A DNA stretch of 64,000 nt, taken from positions 1-64,000 of IMG/VR virus record IMGVR_UViG_3300043331_000441; one strand, 5' to 3'. A program made the position numbers and the translations under genes. Below are positions 47,659 to 56,172 of this stretch, piece by piece; within the stretch, counting starts at the first letter, position 1, and each line of letters starts with the position of its first letter. Source of the DNA: a virus. A model generated the notes under the pieces. It saw only the letters and a program-made list of their open reading frames with translations. It was not told where the DNA came from and ran no database searches.

Positions 47659-47890
47659 CGCGTGCCCGAAGTGCGGCACCCCCGGCGCTGAATCCTTAAC
47701 GCATGTCTGCGTCGTGCCTGACCGTCCTGCTGCCGGTGCGCCCGCCTGCCCCGATTGCGGGCTTAGTGGCCGCTTCCGCCCTTCTCGGCTCCGTCCTCCG
47801 CTCTGGCATTGCGACGGGTGTGCCCGTGACTTCCCGCCCCCTTCCGCTGCCGGTGCGCCAACCACCGAGCCGACGAGCGAGGCGCGATGA
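47651..47890 (+). CDS. Multi-zinc-ribbon small protein
   Basis: 79 aa from ATG 47651 in ATG/TAG overlap. CPKCG, CVVP..., CPDCG and CDGC, a Pro/Ala-rich two-ribbon protein. Unknown. Confidence 0.66.
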   Translation: MPSACPKCGTPGAESLTHVCVVPDRPAAGAPACPDCGLSGRFRPSRLRPPLWHCDGCARDFPPPSAAGAPTTEPTSEAR

Positions 47891-48054
47891 CGATCGAAGT
47901 GGTCGGCAGGCGCTCGGCGCTCCAGTACGCGGTGGACGCCAATGGCAACTGGTGGTGGAAGCACGATTTCAGCAAGCGGTGGCGTCCTGCCGTTTGCGTC
48001 AGGTCGATCCCGCACGAGATCCTCGCTCTCGCCGCTGCCGGGGTGTCGTCGTGA
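47887..48054 (+). CDS. Small Trp-rich protein
   Basis: 55 aa, ATGA overlap with the preceding gene and GTGA overlap with the next. Contains NGNWWWKHDFSKRWRPAVCV. Unknown; probably co-translated with the SLOG gene. Confidence 0.55.
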   Translation: MTIEVVGRRSALQYAVDANGNWWWKHDFSKRWRPAVCVRSIPHEILALAAAGVSS

Positions 48055-48419
48055 CCGGACGTCGGCTAAGAATCATCGTCTGCGGAAGTCGCAACTGGCA
48101 CGACCAACAACGAATCGCCGACCGCCTCGGCCACGTACCGGCCGACGCCACCATCGTCCACGGAGGCGCCCGCGGTGCCGACAGCATTGCTGGTGAAGAA
48201 GCGGCCAGACTCGGTCTTTTGGTCGAACCGCATTATGCCAACTGGGAGCGGTATGGACGCGCCGCGGGGCCGATTCGCAATCGCGAGATGGCCGACGCCG
48301 GTGCCGATCTTTGCATCGCCTTCCTTCAAGAAACACCTGACGCTCCGTCTCGCGGCACTCGTAATATGATCGACCAGGCGCGCGAACGAGGTATTCCAGT
48401 GGAGGTCATCGAGGCTTGA
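48051..48419 (+). CDS. SLOG-superfamily protein (DUF2493/YspA-like)
   Basis: 122 aa from GTG 48051. RIIVCGSRNW (Rossmann start), IVHGGARGADSIA (loop) and the C-terminal EVIE fit the SLOG nucleotide-binding fold of the DUF2493/YspA-type group, which is thought to bind nucleotides or nucleotide-derived signals. Some SLOG proteins act in anti-phage signalling; a phage copy could sponge such signals, which is inference. An upstream in-frame extension is rejected because it overlaps two genes. Confidence 0.78.
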   Translation: MTGRRLRIIVCGSRNWHDQQRIADRLGHVPADATIVHGGARGADSIAGEEAARLGLLVEPHYANWERYGRAAGPIRNREMADAGADLCIAFLQETPDAPSRGTRNMIDQARERGIPVEVIEA

Positions 48420-49678
48420 GGCAATGCCCGAAGTGCGGCGATCCTATGGTCCAGTGGGGTCACGGCAGGATGGAACGCTGGCGTTGCCCGGCATGCCACC
48501 GGAAGCGGCGCAAGCAGTATCACGGCAAAGTCGAAATCATCGAGCAACCGGGATCACATCCGATGCCTGACGCGTCGGTGTTTGTGGACGATCACGATTT
48601 CAAGCTCTATATGGGCAACTGCCTCGACGTATTAGGCACGTTGCCCAGCGAGTCCGTCGATTGCGTGGTTACCAGTCCGCCGTATTGGGGGCTTCGTGAT
48701 TACCGAGCCGAAGGCCAGCTCGGCATGGAATCCACGCCAGAAGAGTTCGTCCAAAACATGACGTCTGTCTTTAGCGAAGCCCGGCGCATCCTTACTCCAC
48801 ACGGCACTTGCTGGGTTAATCTCGGTGATTCGTATACAAGTGGTGGCCGCACCTGGCGAGCACCGGATGCCAAGGACGCCTCAGGCGCACCACGAACAAT
48901 TGGTTCCCGCCCCGAAACTCCGCCAGGACTAAAGCCAAAAGATTTAGTTGGTATCCCCTGGCGCGTTGCTTTCGCGCTGCAGAACGATGGTTGGTGGCTT
49001 CGTAGCGACATTATTTGGTCGAAGGCCAACCCTATGCCAGAATCTGTTCTCGATCGTCCAACACGCTCCCACGAGTACATCTTCCTTCTTACGAAGCAAG
49101 CCCACTACTGGTGGGATATTGAGGCTGTGCGTGAACCGCACAATCCGGATAACCGCAGAATCACAACAGTGCAGGCCGGAGAAGGATCAATCCAACACCG
49201 TGACGGCGAACGCTGGCCAAACAGCGGTCGCAACATACGCTCGGTCTGGTCAATTCCCGCGCAACCGTATCCAGGCGCACACTTCGCAACCTTCCCGGAA
49301 GAACTCGCGCGACGCGCGATTGTCGCCGGATGCCCGCTCAAGGTTTGTCGTGAGTGTGGGAAACCATCCGAACGAATCGTTGAGCGCGACCGTGAAGATG
49401 TAGAGGGGTGGGCGCCCGTGCGCAAGCTAGAACACTCACAAGGCGCGGCCGAACAAGGCAACGGGCGCTTCGGCAATCCGCTTGTCACAACACTCGGCTG
49501 GACCGACTGTGGGCATAACAACTGGAGAAGCGGCATAGTCCTTGATCCGTTCATGGGCAGCGGCACGGTTGCCAAGGTTGCGCGCGACCATCAGCGCCAT
49601 GCTGTCGGCATCGAGTTGAACCCAGAGTATTGCCGCATGATCGCAGAGCGCCTGCAGCAGCTTTCTCTACTTGCCTAA
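48416..49678 (+). CDS. DNA methyltransferase (beta-class, N4-cytosine/N6-adenine)
   Basis: 420 aa, TTG start in TTGA overlap with the SLOG gene. N-terminal zinc ribbon CPKCG...CPAC (4-27), catalytic TSPPYWGLRDY (SPPY at 87-90), then a target-recognition region, CRECGKPSERI (second Cys motif, about 305-315) and the SAM-binding DPFMGSGTV (about 377-385). The order SPPY before DPFMGSG defines the beta class. No restriction partner nearby, so a solitary methyltransferase protecting phage DNA is likely. The motif methylated is unknown; TTG start is the only in-frame start including the ribbon. Confidence 0.88.
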   Translation: MRQCPKCGDPMVQWGHGRMERWRCPACHRKRRKQYHGKVEIIEQPGSHPMPDASVFVDDHDFKLYMGNCLDVLGTLPSESVDCVVTSPPYWGLRDYRAEGQLGMESTPEEFVQNMTSVFSEARRILTPHGTCWVNLGDSYTSGGRTWRAPDAKDASGAPRTIGSRPETPPGLKPKDLVGIPWRVAFALQNDGWWLRSDIIWSKANPMPESVLDRPTRSHEYIFLLTKQAHYWWDIEAVREPHNPDNRRITTVQAGEGSIQHRDGERWPNSGRNIRSVWSIPAQPYPGAHFATFPEELARRAIVAGCPLKVCRECGKPSERIVERDREDVEGWAPVRKLEHSQGAAEQGNGRFGNPLVTTLGWTDCGHNNWRSGIVLDPFMGSGTVAKVARDHQRHAVGIELNPEYCRMIAERLQQLSLLA

Positions 49679-49712
49679 CAACATGGCCCAATGCGGCCTA
49701 GAAAGGAGAACG

Positions 49713-50075
49713 GTGAGCAATGTTGATGTAAACGAAGATTTTGTGGTTTCAGTCCATGCACTCGAACGCTTCGAAGAACGGTTCCCAGAGGAATGGTCTA
49801 ACGATGCAGGCGTTGGCCAGTTGATCCACCGCGAGACGATGGATGCCCTGGAGGCTGGTCGTGTGTCGAGCATTCCGCCGCTTGAGTTTGCTGACAACGA
49901 CATCTCCCGTTGGAACGCACGCAAGTCCAAGATCGTCTGGGTACCCGACAAGACCCGCGGCTACGTGATCGTGGACGGCTACGAGGGGATGACCGTCGCG
50001 ACGGTGCTCACTGGGCAGCCAGCAGAACAGGCGCGTAATAAACTGTACGGTGCGACAAAAAGACCACGACGATAG
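49713..50075 (+). CDS. Hypothetical protein of a phage-typical pattern
   Basis: 120 aa, GTG start behind GAAAGGAGAACG. VSVHALERFEERFPE, then a helix, then KSKIVWVPDKTRGYVIVDGY. Similar patterns occur in small phage and plasmid proteins (toxin-like BrnT folds share the look), but the assignment is not secure. Confidence 0.66.
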   Translation: MSNVDVNEDFVVSVHALERFEERFPEEWSNDAGVGQLIHRETMDALEAGRVSSIPPLEFADNDISRWNARKSKIVWVPDKTRGYVIVDGYEGMTVATVLTGQPAEQARNKLYGATKRPRR

Positions 50076-50104
50076 AAAGCCAACCGGTTCAAGCCCGGTA
50101 AAGG

Positions 50105-50281
50105 ATGGTGGCCAAACATGACAGAGCCAAGCGCGAGAAGGAGATAAGGAACCAGGCGTACGCAAATCGCTACCGCCAGCGTGAGTGCAAGAAGTGCAAG
50201 CACCGCAGTTCCCGCCCAGGACGTTGTGTGATCTGTGGCGGCGATATGAAGCAAGGAAAGGAGAACAGTGGATCTTCCTAG
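50105..50281 (+). CDS. Small basic zinc ribbon
   Basis: 58 aa from ATG 50105 (TAAAGG upstream). Lys-rich start, CKKCKHR and CVICGG, ending in the next gene's ribosome binding site. Probably nucleic-acid binding. Confidence 0.6.
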   Translation: MVAKHDRAKREKEIRNQAYANRYRQRECKKCKHRSSRPGRCVICGGDMKQGKENSGSS

Positions 50282-50477
50282 GACGACGGCGCTCCGTCCA
50301 CGCCCCGTGTGGATGCGCCACCTCAAGCGATCGTTGATGAACCTGGAGGATCCCGGGCCTCCAACAGAGGCAGAAAAACAGGACGCGATCAAGGTCCTGC
50401 GTGATCCAGACAACGCCGGGGTGCCCGGCCTTTGGATCGAAGCTCATCGCATTTTCGATGAAGCAGGAAGGGAGTAG
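50268..50477 (+). CDS. Hypothetical protein
   Basis: 69 aa, GTG start directly after GGAAAGGAGAACA, overlapping the previous gene by 14 bp. Helical (EAEKQDAIKVLRDPD). GGGGTGCCCGG encodes GVPGL. Unknown. Confidence 0.66.
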   Translation: MDLPRTTALRPRPVWMRHLKRSLMNLEDPGPPTEAEKQDAIKVLRDPDNAGVPGLWIEAHRIFDEAGRE

Positions 50478-50479
50478 GA

Positions 50480-51148
50480 GTGGCAAAGAAGAAGAAGCAG
50501 CTCAAGACAGTCCTGACGTTTGTGCAGGACGAGACTGGCTCGATGATGGGGATCGCCGACCGGACGATCTCGGCCTTCAACGAATACTTCGACACGCTGA
50601 AGAAAGAGAAGGACATCGGCGACGTCGAGACGATCATCTGGCAGTTCTCCGATACGCAGACGGAGGCGCGCGTGCGCAAGCTCCACGAGGGCCCGCTCGC
50701 CGATGTACCGACACTCGACGCCCAGAGCTACCGGCCACGCGGTGTCACCCCGCTACTCGATGCCGTTGGAACAGCAATTCAGCAGGCCGAGGGCAAGAAG
50801 GCCGACCGTCATCTGTTCATCGTGCAGACAGACGGACTGGAGAACGCGAGCGTGGACTTCACGCGCGAAGAGATCGCAAAGCTCGTCGCGAAGAAAGAGA
50901 AGGCCGAGAACTGGACGCTCGTCTTCCTCGGCGCAGGTATCGCGAACTGGGTCAGCGAAGCACGCGCGATGGGGGCCACTGGCCAGTCCGTCACAAGCTA
51001 CGACCCTGGCGATCAGACAGTCGCTTACGCCAGTCTGAGTTCCACCGCCGGTGCGTTCCTGCGCACAAACAGCGTCAAGGCACACAGCCTTGGCTCAGAC
51101 ACCGAGAAGGAGATCAAGAGACGGAAGAAGACCACGCCGAAGTCGTAA
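50480..51148 (+). CDS. VWA-domain protein
   Basis: 222 aa, GTG 50480. After a KKKKQ start, LTFVQDETGSMMG holds a MIDAS (Asp, Thr, Ser), with TPLLDAVGTA (about 95) and LFIVQTDGLENAS (about 115) as further MIDAS segments. A stand-alone VWA domain, different from the one at 14.7 kb. It may need a partner ATPase elsewhere or serve as a metal-dependent adhesion adaptor. Confidence 0.82.
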   Translation: MAKKKKQLKTVLTFVQDETGSMMGIADRTISAFNEYFDTLKKEKDIGDVETIIWQFSDTQTEARVRKLHEGPLADVPTLDAQSYRPRGVTPLLDAVGTAIQQAEGKKADRHLFIVQTDGLENASVDFTREEIAKLVAKKEKAENWTLVFLGAGIANWVSEARAMGATGQSVTSYDPGDQTVAYASLSSTAGAFLRTNSVKAHSLGSDTEKEIKRRKKTTPKS

Positions 51149-51176
51149 TTCACACACCGGAGAAAGGAGAACAGCA

Positions 51177-51557
51177 ATGAGGCAGGTCACAGTTCAGAAG
51201 GACGATCTGATGGAGATCGTCAAGGCAAACCGCGACGAGCACCGCACGATCTTCGAGAAGGCCGTCGAGGGTTACCGCAAACGAGCGATCGAGATCCTCG
51301 AAGAGCACATCGAACGAATCAAGCACGGCAAGGTCGAGCGTGTCGTGGTGCAGTTGCCGGTGCCGCAGGATCACACGGCCGACTACGACCGCGTGCTGAA
51401 GATGCTCGACATGAGCGTTGACGACGAGGTCACGCTCGACGAGCAGGCGTTCGCCGAGTACGTGATGGACGACTGGCACTGGCAGCGGCAGTTCCTGACC
51501 GACTCATCTTCGTTCACGGCGCTTGCCGCTGCAAAGCTCGACCGACTCAACAAGTAA
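51177..51557 (+). CDS. Helical hypothetical protein
   Basis: 126 aa behind GAAAGGAGAACAGCA. Helical, charged; central HIERIKHGKVERVVVQLPVP with strand. May partner the VWA protein upstream. Unknown. Confidence 0.72.
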   Translation: MRQVTVQKDDLMEIVKANRDEHRTIFEKAVEGYRKRAIEILEEHIERIKHGKVERVVVQLPVPQDHTADYDRVLKMLDMSVDDEVTLDEQAFAEYVMDDWHWQRQFLTDSSSFTALAAAKLDRLNK

Positions 51558-51567
51558 AGGAGAACAG

Positions 51568-51732
51568 ATGCACGGCAAATCGTTCGCGGCGGGTGTCGCG
51601 GCTGGCGTACTTGGGCTGCTGTTGCTCAAGTCGCTCACCCACCTTTTCCTGCCGCTCCTAGTGATCGTGGGGATCATCGTCGTCGCGTACGTCATATTCG
51701 GCGGAGGTCGCAATGAGCGTCCACCCGCTTGA
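51568..51732 (+). CDS. Small membrane protein of the PspA module
   Basis: 54 aa behind TAAAGGAGAACAG. Two short hydrophobic helices (GVAAGVLGLLLL and LLVIVGIIVVAYVIF). First of a membrane gene group (51.6-55.0 kb). Confidence 0.68.
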   Translation: MHGKSFAAGVAAGVLGLLLLKSLTHLFLPLLVIVGIIVVAYVIFGGGRNERPPA

Positions 51733-51910
51733 CGACGAAGAGGTTGTCTGCACCGTCACGCTCCTGCATACCCCGACCGGGGCAATTGCACAGCGGGCAG
51801 AGACGGCACCAGCAGACGGCCCTCCCGATGTAGATGGGGCTGTCGAGAAAGCAAAGAGGGGCGCCCTCGACAGCCTGCTCAGTCAACTCGAACAGATAGG
51901 TGGTGCATGA
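51713..51910 (+). CDS. Small acidic protein
   Basis: 65 aa, overlapping the membrane gene by 20 bp. Acidic, beta start (VVCTVTLLHTPTG) and helical end. Contains a GGGGCGCCC. Unknown. Confidence 0.62.
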   Translation: MSVHPLDDEEVVCTVTLLHTPTGAIAQRAETAPADGPPDVDGAVEKAKRGALDSLLSQLEQIGGA

Positions 51911-52983
51911 TGAGAAAGGCCCTGATCATCCTTGTGTTCTTGGCGCTGTTCGCCTTCCTGGCGACCGGTTGCAACGAGAACACGTCTGCCAAGTCCGACG
52001 AGACCGTTTGTGTGTTCGACGGCTCCGAACATGGCTCGCAAAAGTTGAAGTACCAGATCTTCCCTGGCCAGGAGCCGCGGAAGTCGGACAGCAACGACGA
52101 GGTTGTTCGCATTCCTACCTCGTTCCGTTTCTATGCCGCGTTCCGTGATCGCTCGCGCGCAGATGCGGGTGCACCAGAGTTCTATCTCGGCTACGCGAAG
52201 GACAACGTCCCTGTGCAAGTCGAGGGTCAGGACAAGTTCCGCTTCAACACCGACAACGCCTGTGAGTGGTATGCCCGCCACGGGCGGCGTAACGCCAACG
52301 ACGGAAACCTTGGCTTCAACGCTCGTTCGAACGAGTCAGCATCGGACTTCTCGCCGTGGGTGCGCTGGCTGAACGAGAACTTCGGCAGCGTGATGGCCGC
52401 AACGATCAAGGCCGAATCGAAGAACTTCACGTGGCCGGAGTTGGTGTACGGCGACGACCCGGAGGGGCCGCAGCGTTCCCAGGGCGTCGACATCGCCTAC
52501 GGCAAGTGGATCGGCTACAAGTTCACGCAGAGGCTGCAAGAGTCGATCGGTGGCTCGTTCTTCTGTGGCACCAACCCGGAAATCTGGGAGGGCTACGAGA
52601 TCGACAAGAACTGCCCGCCGATCTTCTTCGAGACCGGGCCAATCAAGACGCAAGACGACACCCTGATGACTCAGCACGCAGCCACGATTGCATTGCAGGC
52701 GAAGGCCAACAACGATGCGTTGGCGGCCAAGATCCGTGCCGATGCGCTGCGCAAGCAGCTTGCCGAAGAAGCGGTGGCGGCGAAGATCAGAGCACAGCGC
52801 GTTGGTTCTCAGCGGCGTGACGAGAAGACGAAGCAGCGCGTACTGCAGGAACAGGTGAAGACGGCGCGGTTGCAGACGCTTTCCGATCCGGACGTGCAGA
52901 AGTGCCTTGTCTACGCGAAGAGTGGGCTGGACTGCGACGGCAAGTGGCCGACCAAGGTGATTCTCGGACAGTCCGGGAGGTAA
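51907..52983 (+). CDS. Lipoprotein, possibly SPFH/band-7-like
   Basis: 358 aa; ATG 51907 or 51910. Hydrophobic start with lipobox FLATGC (Cys about 22). A beta-rich middle (about 60-120, VRIPTSFRFYAAF and VPVQVEGQDKFRF) resembles the start of SPFH domains, and a long coil follows (about 255-330). In bacteria, SPFH proteins gather at membranes with PspA; a phage PspA lies two genes later. SPFH assignment is by appearance only. Confidence 0.65.
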   Translation: MMRKALIILVFLALFAFLATGCNENTSAKSDETVCVFDGSEHGSQKLKYQIFPGQEPRKSDSNDEVVRIPTSFRFYAAFRDRSRADAGAPEFYLGYAKDNVPVQVEGQDKFRFNTDNACEWYARHGRRNANDGNLGFNARSNESASDFSPWVRWLNENFGSVMAATIKAESKNFTWPELVYGDDPEGPQRSQGVDIAYGKWIGYKFTQRLQESIGGSFFCGTNPEIWEGYEIDKNCPPIFFETGPIKTQDDTLMTQHAATIALQAKANNDALAAKIRADALRKQLAEEAVAAKIRAQRVGSQRRDEKTKQRVLQEQVKTARLQTLSDPDVQKCLVYAKSGLDCDGKWPTKVILGQSGR

Positions 52984-52987
52984 GGCG

Positions 52988-53773
52988 ATGGGACGCACCG
53001 AAACAAAGCTCACCGCCGGGTGGGTGGTCTGCGGTGCGATCTGGCTGGCATGGGCCGTGTTTGCGTTTGGTGCCAACCAAGCGAAGGACTCGAACTACCG
53101 CGACAAGCTCGACGCCGCAAAGACACAACAGGTGTTCTGGCGCGTCGTGGCAGGAAGAGAACAGGGCAACGAGAGCGGGGTGCTGAACAAGCTCGCGAAC
53201 GATTTACGAGCGACGCCCGCGTCGGAATTGGTCGACTTTCGTGGCGACTCCAACCGGTACGGCGGCATCACAGAGGCTCTCGGCTACGACCCGTTCAATG
53301 GCCCTAACTGCCAGGAATGCGGGCCGCTCGACGACGCAGTCGTAGCGGACGCAATCGAAATCAAGAAGGGTGGGTTGCAGGCGGTGGTGGCACGCCTGCA
53401 ACCTCCCAAGCCAGATCACGTCAGTGGACCACCGCTTGTCCTATGGCTCGTGTGGCTTGTATCGCTGCCGCTTGCGGTCTTCGGTTACAAGCGCTACGCA
53501 CAACACCGCCATGAAGTGAAGTACGGCGAGTACACACAGGAACTCGAACTCGCCGATTCGTTGTCAAGCGCAATGAAGGGCCTGCCCTCACCGCAGGCCG
53601 ACGAGCTGGGCGTCCTTCGCAGCAAGCTGCTGGAAGGAATCGATCAGCGCGTCAAGTACGGAGAAGATGAGGCGAAGCAGATGCGTCTGGCGGCGCTGAA
53701 GGAAGAAGCGCTCGCCACGCTCGAAGCCATTGATGAGGGCAACCGTGTCCTCGCGAAAGGAGAACACCAATGA
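52988..53773 (+). CDS. Two-pass membrane protein of the PspA module
   Basis: 261 aa behind GGTAAGGCG. Transmembrane helices at about 10-30 (WVVCGAIWLAWAVFAFG) and 146-165 (LVLWLVWLVSLPLAVF), with a roughly 115-residue domain between (two Cys, NCQECG) and a helical C-terminal domain (KQMRLAALKEEALATL) that could bind PspA. Overlaps the PspA gene start. Confidence 0.72.
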   Translation: MGRTETKLTAGWVVCGAIWLAWAVFAFGANQAKDSNYRDKLDAAKTQQVFWRVVAGREQGNESGVLNKLANDLRATPASELVDFRGDSNRYGGITEALGYDPFNGPNCQECGPLDDAVVADAIEIKKGGLQAVVARLQPPKPDHVSGPPLVLWLVWLVSLPLAVFGYKRYAQHRHEVKYGEYTQELELADSLSSAMKGLPSPQADELGVLRSKLLEGIDQRVKYGEDEAKQMRLAALKEEALATLEAIDEGNRVLAKGEHQ

Positions 53774-54498
53774 AGCGTCTCAAGTTCATCCTCGCCTCCA
53801 TCTGGAGCGCGTTCCTTGGCAAGAAGGAAGGGCAGTACCACCGGGAGATCCTCGACCTCACCTATGAACAGATGACAGACGGTCTGGTCGAGGTGAAGCG
53901 TGACCTCGCAAACGTCGCGACTGCGAAGCATCGCATCCTGCAGTTGGTCGAGAAGGCACGTACCGAAACGCTCACGTTGGAGAGCAACGCCGTCGGCTTC
54001 CTCAACGCTGGTGACGAGCAGAGCGCACGCGAGAGCCTGGAGCGGAAGGCTGCCGTGTCTCAGCAGCTAGTGCAGCTGGAAAGCCAGGCGGCAGGCATCT
54101 CGATTCGACAGAAGGCGCTGGAAGACAACCAGCGTGAGCTGGAAACGCGCATCTCGGCGTTCAAGGCGGAGAAGGAAGTCATCAAGGCCCGCTACTCGGC
54201 AGCGCAAGCCACGGCGCGGATCGGTGAGACCGTCACCGGGATCAGCAAGGACGCGCGTGAGGCAACGAAGGCCGTGGGTCGGATTACCGAGCAGACGGAG
54301 GAGCTGGAGGCACGTGGCGACGCGCTCTCCGAGCTGATCCAGGGCGGCAGCCTGGAAGACGTGTTCAACCCTGGGCAGTCACCGCTCGACAGGCGGGCGC
54401 TCGAAATGGCGCGCAACGAAGCGGTCGAGAACGATCTCGCGCGGCTGCGTAAGCAGATCGGCCAGGGCACCCCTGCGCCCACGGGTGGTGGCAGCTGA
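53770..54498 (+). CDS. PspA/IM30 (Vipp1) family protein
   Basis: 242 aa, ATGA overlap. Long coiled coil with the family pattern: FLGKKEGQYHREILDLTYEQ, LVEVKRDLANVATAKHRI, LEDNQRELETRISAFKAEKE, then KARYSAAQATARIGETVTGI. PspA proteins are ESCRT-III-like and repair or bend the cytoplasmic membrane. A phage copy with its own membrane and lipoprotein partners suggests membrane protection or remodelling during infection. Ends with a flexible Gly/Ser tail. Confidence 0.82.
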   Translation: MKRLKFILASIWSAFLGKKEGQYHREILDLTYEQMTDGLVEVKRDLANVATAKHRILQLVEKARTETLTLESNAVGFLNAGDEQSARESLERKAAVSQQLVQLESQAAGISIRQKALEDNQRELETRISAFKAEKEVIKARYSAAQATARIGETVTGISKDAREATKAVGRITEQTEELEARGDALSELIQGGSLEDVFNPGQSPLDRRALEMARNEAVENDLARLRKQIGQGTPAPTGGGS

Positions 54499-54716
54499 TG
54501 ACGCTCGCGGAGCTGCTCAAGGAACTCCCGAGCTACAACGAGGTTGCGGGGCACATGCTGCCGAGTGGTGAGCTATGCCTAATGCTGAACCACCGTGTCA
54601 CTCTCGATAACGCTGTCCTCGTCCGCGTACGTGCGGACGAGGACGTGCTCGCCTTCTACACAGAAGACGAAGCAGCGATCGAGGTGATCAACACAGGAGG
54701 CGACTGGCCATCATGA
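54498..54716 (+). CDS. Hypothetical protein
   Basis: 72 aa, TGATG coupling to pspA-like gene. Beta-rich (ELCLMLNHRVTLDNAVLV) and acidic. Unknown. Confidence 0.66.
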   Translation: MTLAELLKELPSYNEVAGHMLPSGELCLMLNHRVTLDNAVLVRVRADEDVLAFYTEDEAAIEVINTGGDWPS

Positions 54717-54829
54717 AAAGATGGAAGGAGAGATACGACCGTTACATGTTCGCGCTAGGCGAACGATGGTCGATTGCGCTCACCGACTGGCTGCGCAAGA
54801 AGTTCAACCTGCCAAGGAGAGATGCATGA
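54713..54829 (+). CDS. 38-residue basic peptide
   Basis: ATG 54713 in ATGA overlap. Basic amphipathic helix (KRWKERYDRYMFALGERW) that could lie on the membrane. Unknown. Confidence 0.5.
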   Translation: MKRWKERYDRYMFALGERWSIALTDWLRKKFNLPRRDA

Positions 54830-54981
54830 GTGACGTCGAAAAAACCGTCGAAGAGACGCCGGATCAGTCGATCATCGTGGTCCGCGAACGGCAGTACATG
54901 TGGGCGATCTACTTCGCCTTCATCGTCCTTGTCGCAGCGATCACGTTTGGTGTCATGGAACTCCTGTTCGGAGGACGCTGA
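54826..54981 (+). CDS. Small membrane protein
   Basis: 51 aa from ATG 54826 (CAAGGAGAGATGC). Acidic N terminus, one transmembrane helix (AIYFAFIVLVAAITFGVMEL). Member of the PspA-linked membrane group. Confidence 0.65.
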   Translation: MSDVEKTVEETPDQSIIVVRERQYMWAIYFAFIVLVAAITFGVMELLFGGR

Positions 54982-55223
54982 TGGTCGGCATCGTTGATCG
55001 CGTACTCCGGCGTCTAGGGCTAAGACCGCCCTACGAGACACGTGATCGAGAGGCGACGTACCGCATCAAGGGTGGCCGTGTTCTTACCGACGCCGACATC
55101 CAGGCACTAGCCGATGAGGCGGAGAGGGGATACGACGTCGACGCACTCCGCAATATCACTGCGATGCCCGATGATGGCTCGGACGATCCTGAGGCACGGA
55201 AACGTATGTTGGAAAACACGTAG
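54981..55223 (+). CDS. Hypothetical protein
   Basis: 80 aa, TGATG coupling. Basic start (VDRVLRRLGLR) then acidic helices (DADIQALADEAERGYD). Unknown. Confidence 0.68.
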   Translation: MVGIVDRVLRRLGLRPPYETRDREATYRIKGGRVLTDADIQALADEAERGYDVDALRNITAMPDDGSDDPEARKRMLENT

Positions 55224-55236
55224 AAAGGAGAACATC

Positions 55237-55506
55237 GTGAAGCGACAGCTTCCGGAAGGCGCGAAGGTCAAGTTCCAGCACGAGCGATTGTTCACGCAAG
55301 ACAGGCCGCTGAGCGCACAGCCGCGCGGCGGGAAGACCACCGCAATCGTCACGTTCGCTGATGGTGGACAGGTTCTGGGGGAAGCAATGTGCTCCTCCAA
55401 GGACAATTACTGCAAGCGCATCGGGCGCGACATTGCGCTTGGTCGCGCTTTGGCGAGCCTCGAAGCAACCGCAGACGCACAAAGCCCAGAAAGGAGAACG
55501 GCATGA
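55237..55506 (+). CDS. Hypothetical basic protein
   Basis: 89 aa, GTG start behind GAAAGGAGAACATC. Beta-rich, ending in a helix (KRIGRDIALGRALASLEA) and the next ribosome binding site. Two Cys. Unknown. Confidence 0.68.
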   Translation: MKRQLPEGAKVKFQHERLFTQDRPLSAQPRGGKTTAIVTFADGGQVLGEAMCSSKDNYCKRIGRDIALGRALASLEATADAQSPERRTA

Positions 55507-55895
55507 TCAAGCCCAACAGCGCCGCCGAGGCAGTCGCACAGGGAGCCCAGTTGCTCGACGAGAAAGAACCTGGCTGGTGGCGCGAAATCGACCTCGGCAC
55601 ACTCGAACTCTCAAGCTGCAAGCGTTGCATCTGCGGGCAGCTTGGCGAAAGAAAGCGGAAATCGTACGAGAGCTATGTGCACGGAACCCTCGACGTGCCC
55701 ATGTACTTCGATGACGCCTGCTACGAGCACGGCCCGTCGTATTACGGTTTCGACTGTCTCTATGAGACCGTCGAAACCGTCGAACCGCTCGCGACATGGG
55801 ATGAACTGGACGCCGAGTGGGAGAAGGTCATCCTTGCCCGACGCGAGGCCGACAAGCTTGTCCCCGCTGAGGAGAGAGAGATGGTGACTACGTGA
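55503..55895 (+). CDS. Hypothetical protein with CxxCxC motif
   Basis: 130 aa behind GAAAGGAGAACGGC. SCKRCICGQLGE (about 38-49) suggests a metal site; the region DDACYEHGPSYYGFDC adds Cys. Acidic C terminus. Unknown. Confidence 0.7.
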   Translation: MIKPNSAAEAVAQGAQLLDEKEPGWWREIDLGTLELSSCKRCICGQLGERKRKSYESYVHGTLDVPMYFDDACYEHGPSYYGFDCLYETVETVEPLATWDELDAEWEKVILARREADKLVPAEEREMVTT

Positions 55896-56146
55896 GCCGA
55901 ACCTACATTGTCTTCGGCTCCGACGACAAGCGGAACTGGAAGGACCTCGGCCCGTTCACCGCCGGGGGCGCCCCCCAGGCGATCAAACAGGCAATCGAGA
56001 AGACGCAACACGGACATTACTTCGCGGTTGCCGAAGGAAATATCACGGCGGTCACACCAGAGGTTCAACAGCGCGCACCGATTGTGCGGCTACGGCCGAT
56101 GGCGCGCGGGCAGCTCACAGTGGAAGACGCCCTCAAGGAGTCGTAG
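55892..56146 (+). CDS. Hypothetical protein
   Basis: 84 aa, GTGA overlap. RTYIVFGSDDKRNWKDLGPF then helix and strands. GGGGGCGCCCCC encodes GGAPQA. Unknown. Confidence 0.68.
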   Translation: MSRTYIVFGSDDKRNWKDLGPFTAGGAPQAIKQAIEKTQHGHYFAVAEGNITAVTPEVQQRAPIVRLRPMARGQLTVEDALKES

Positions 56147-56172
56147 GATCGGAGAAAACCTCCGGAGGGAAG

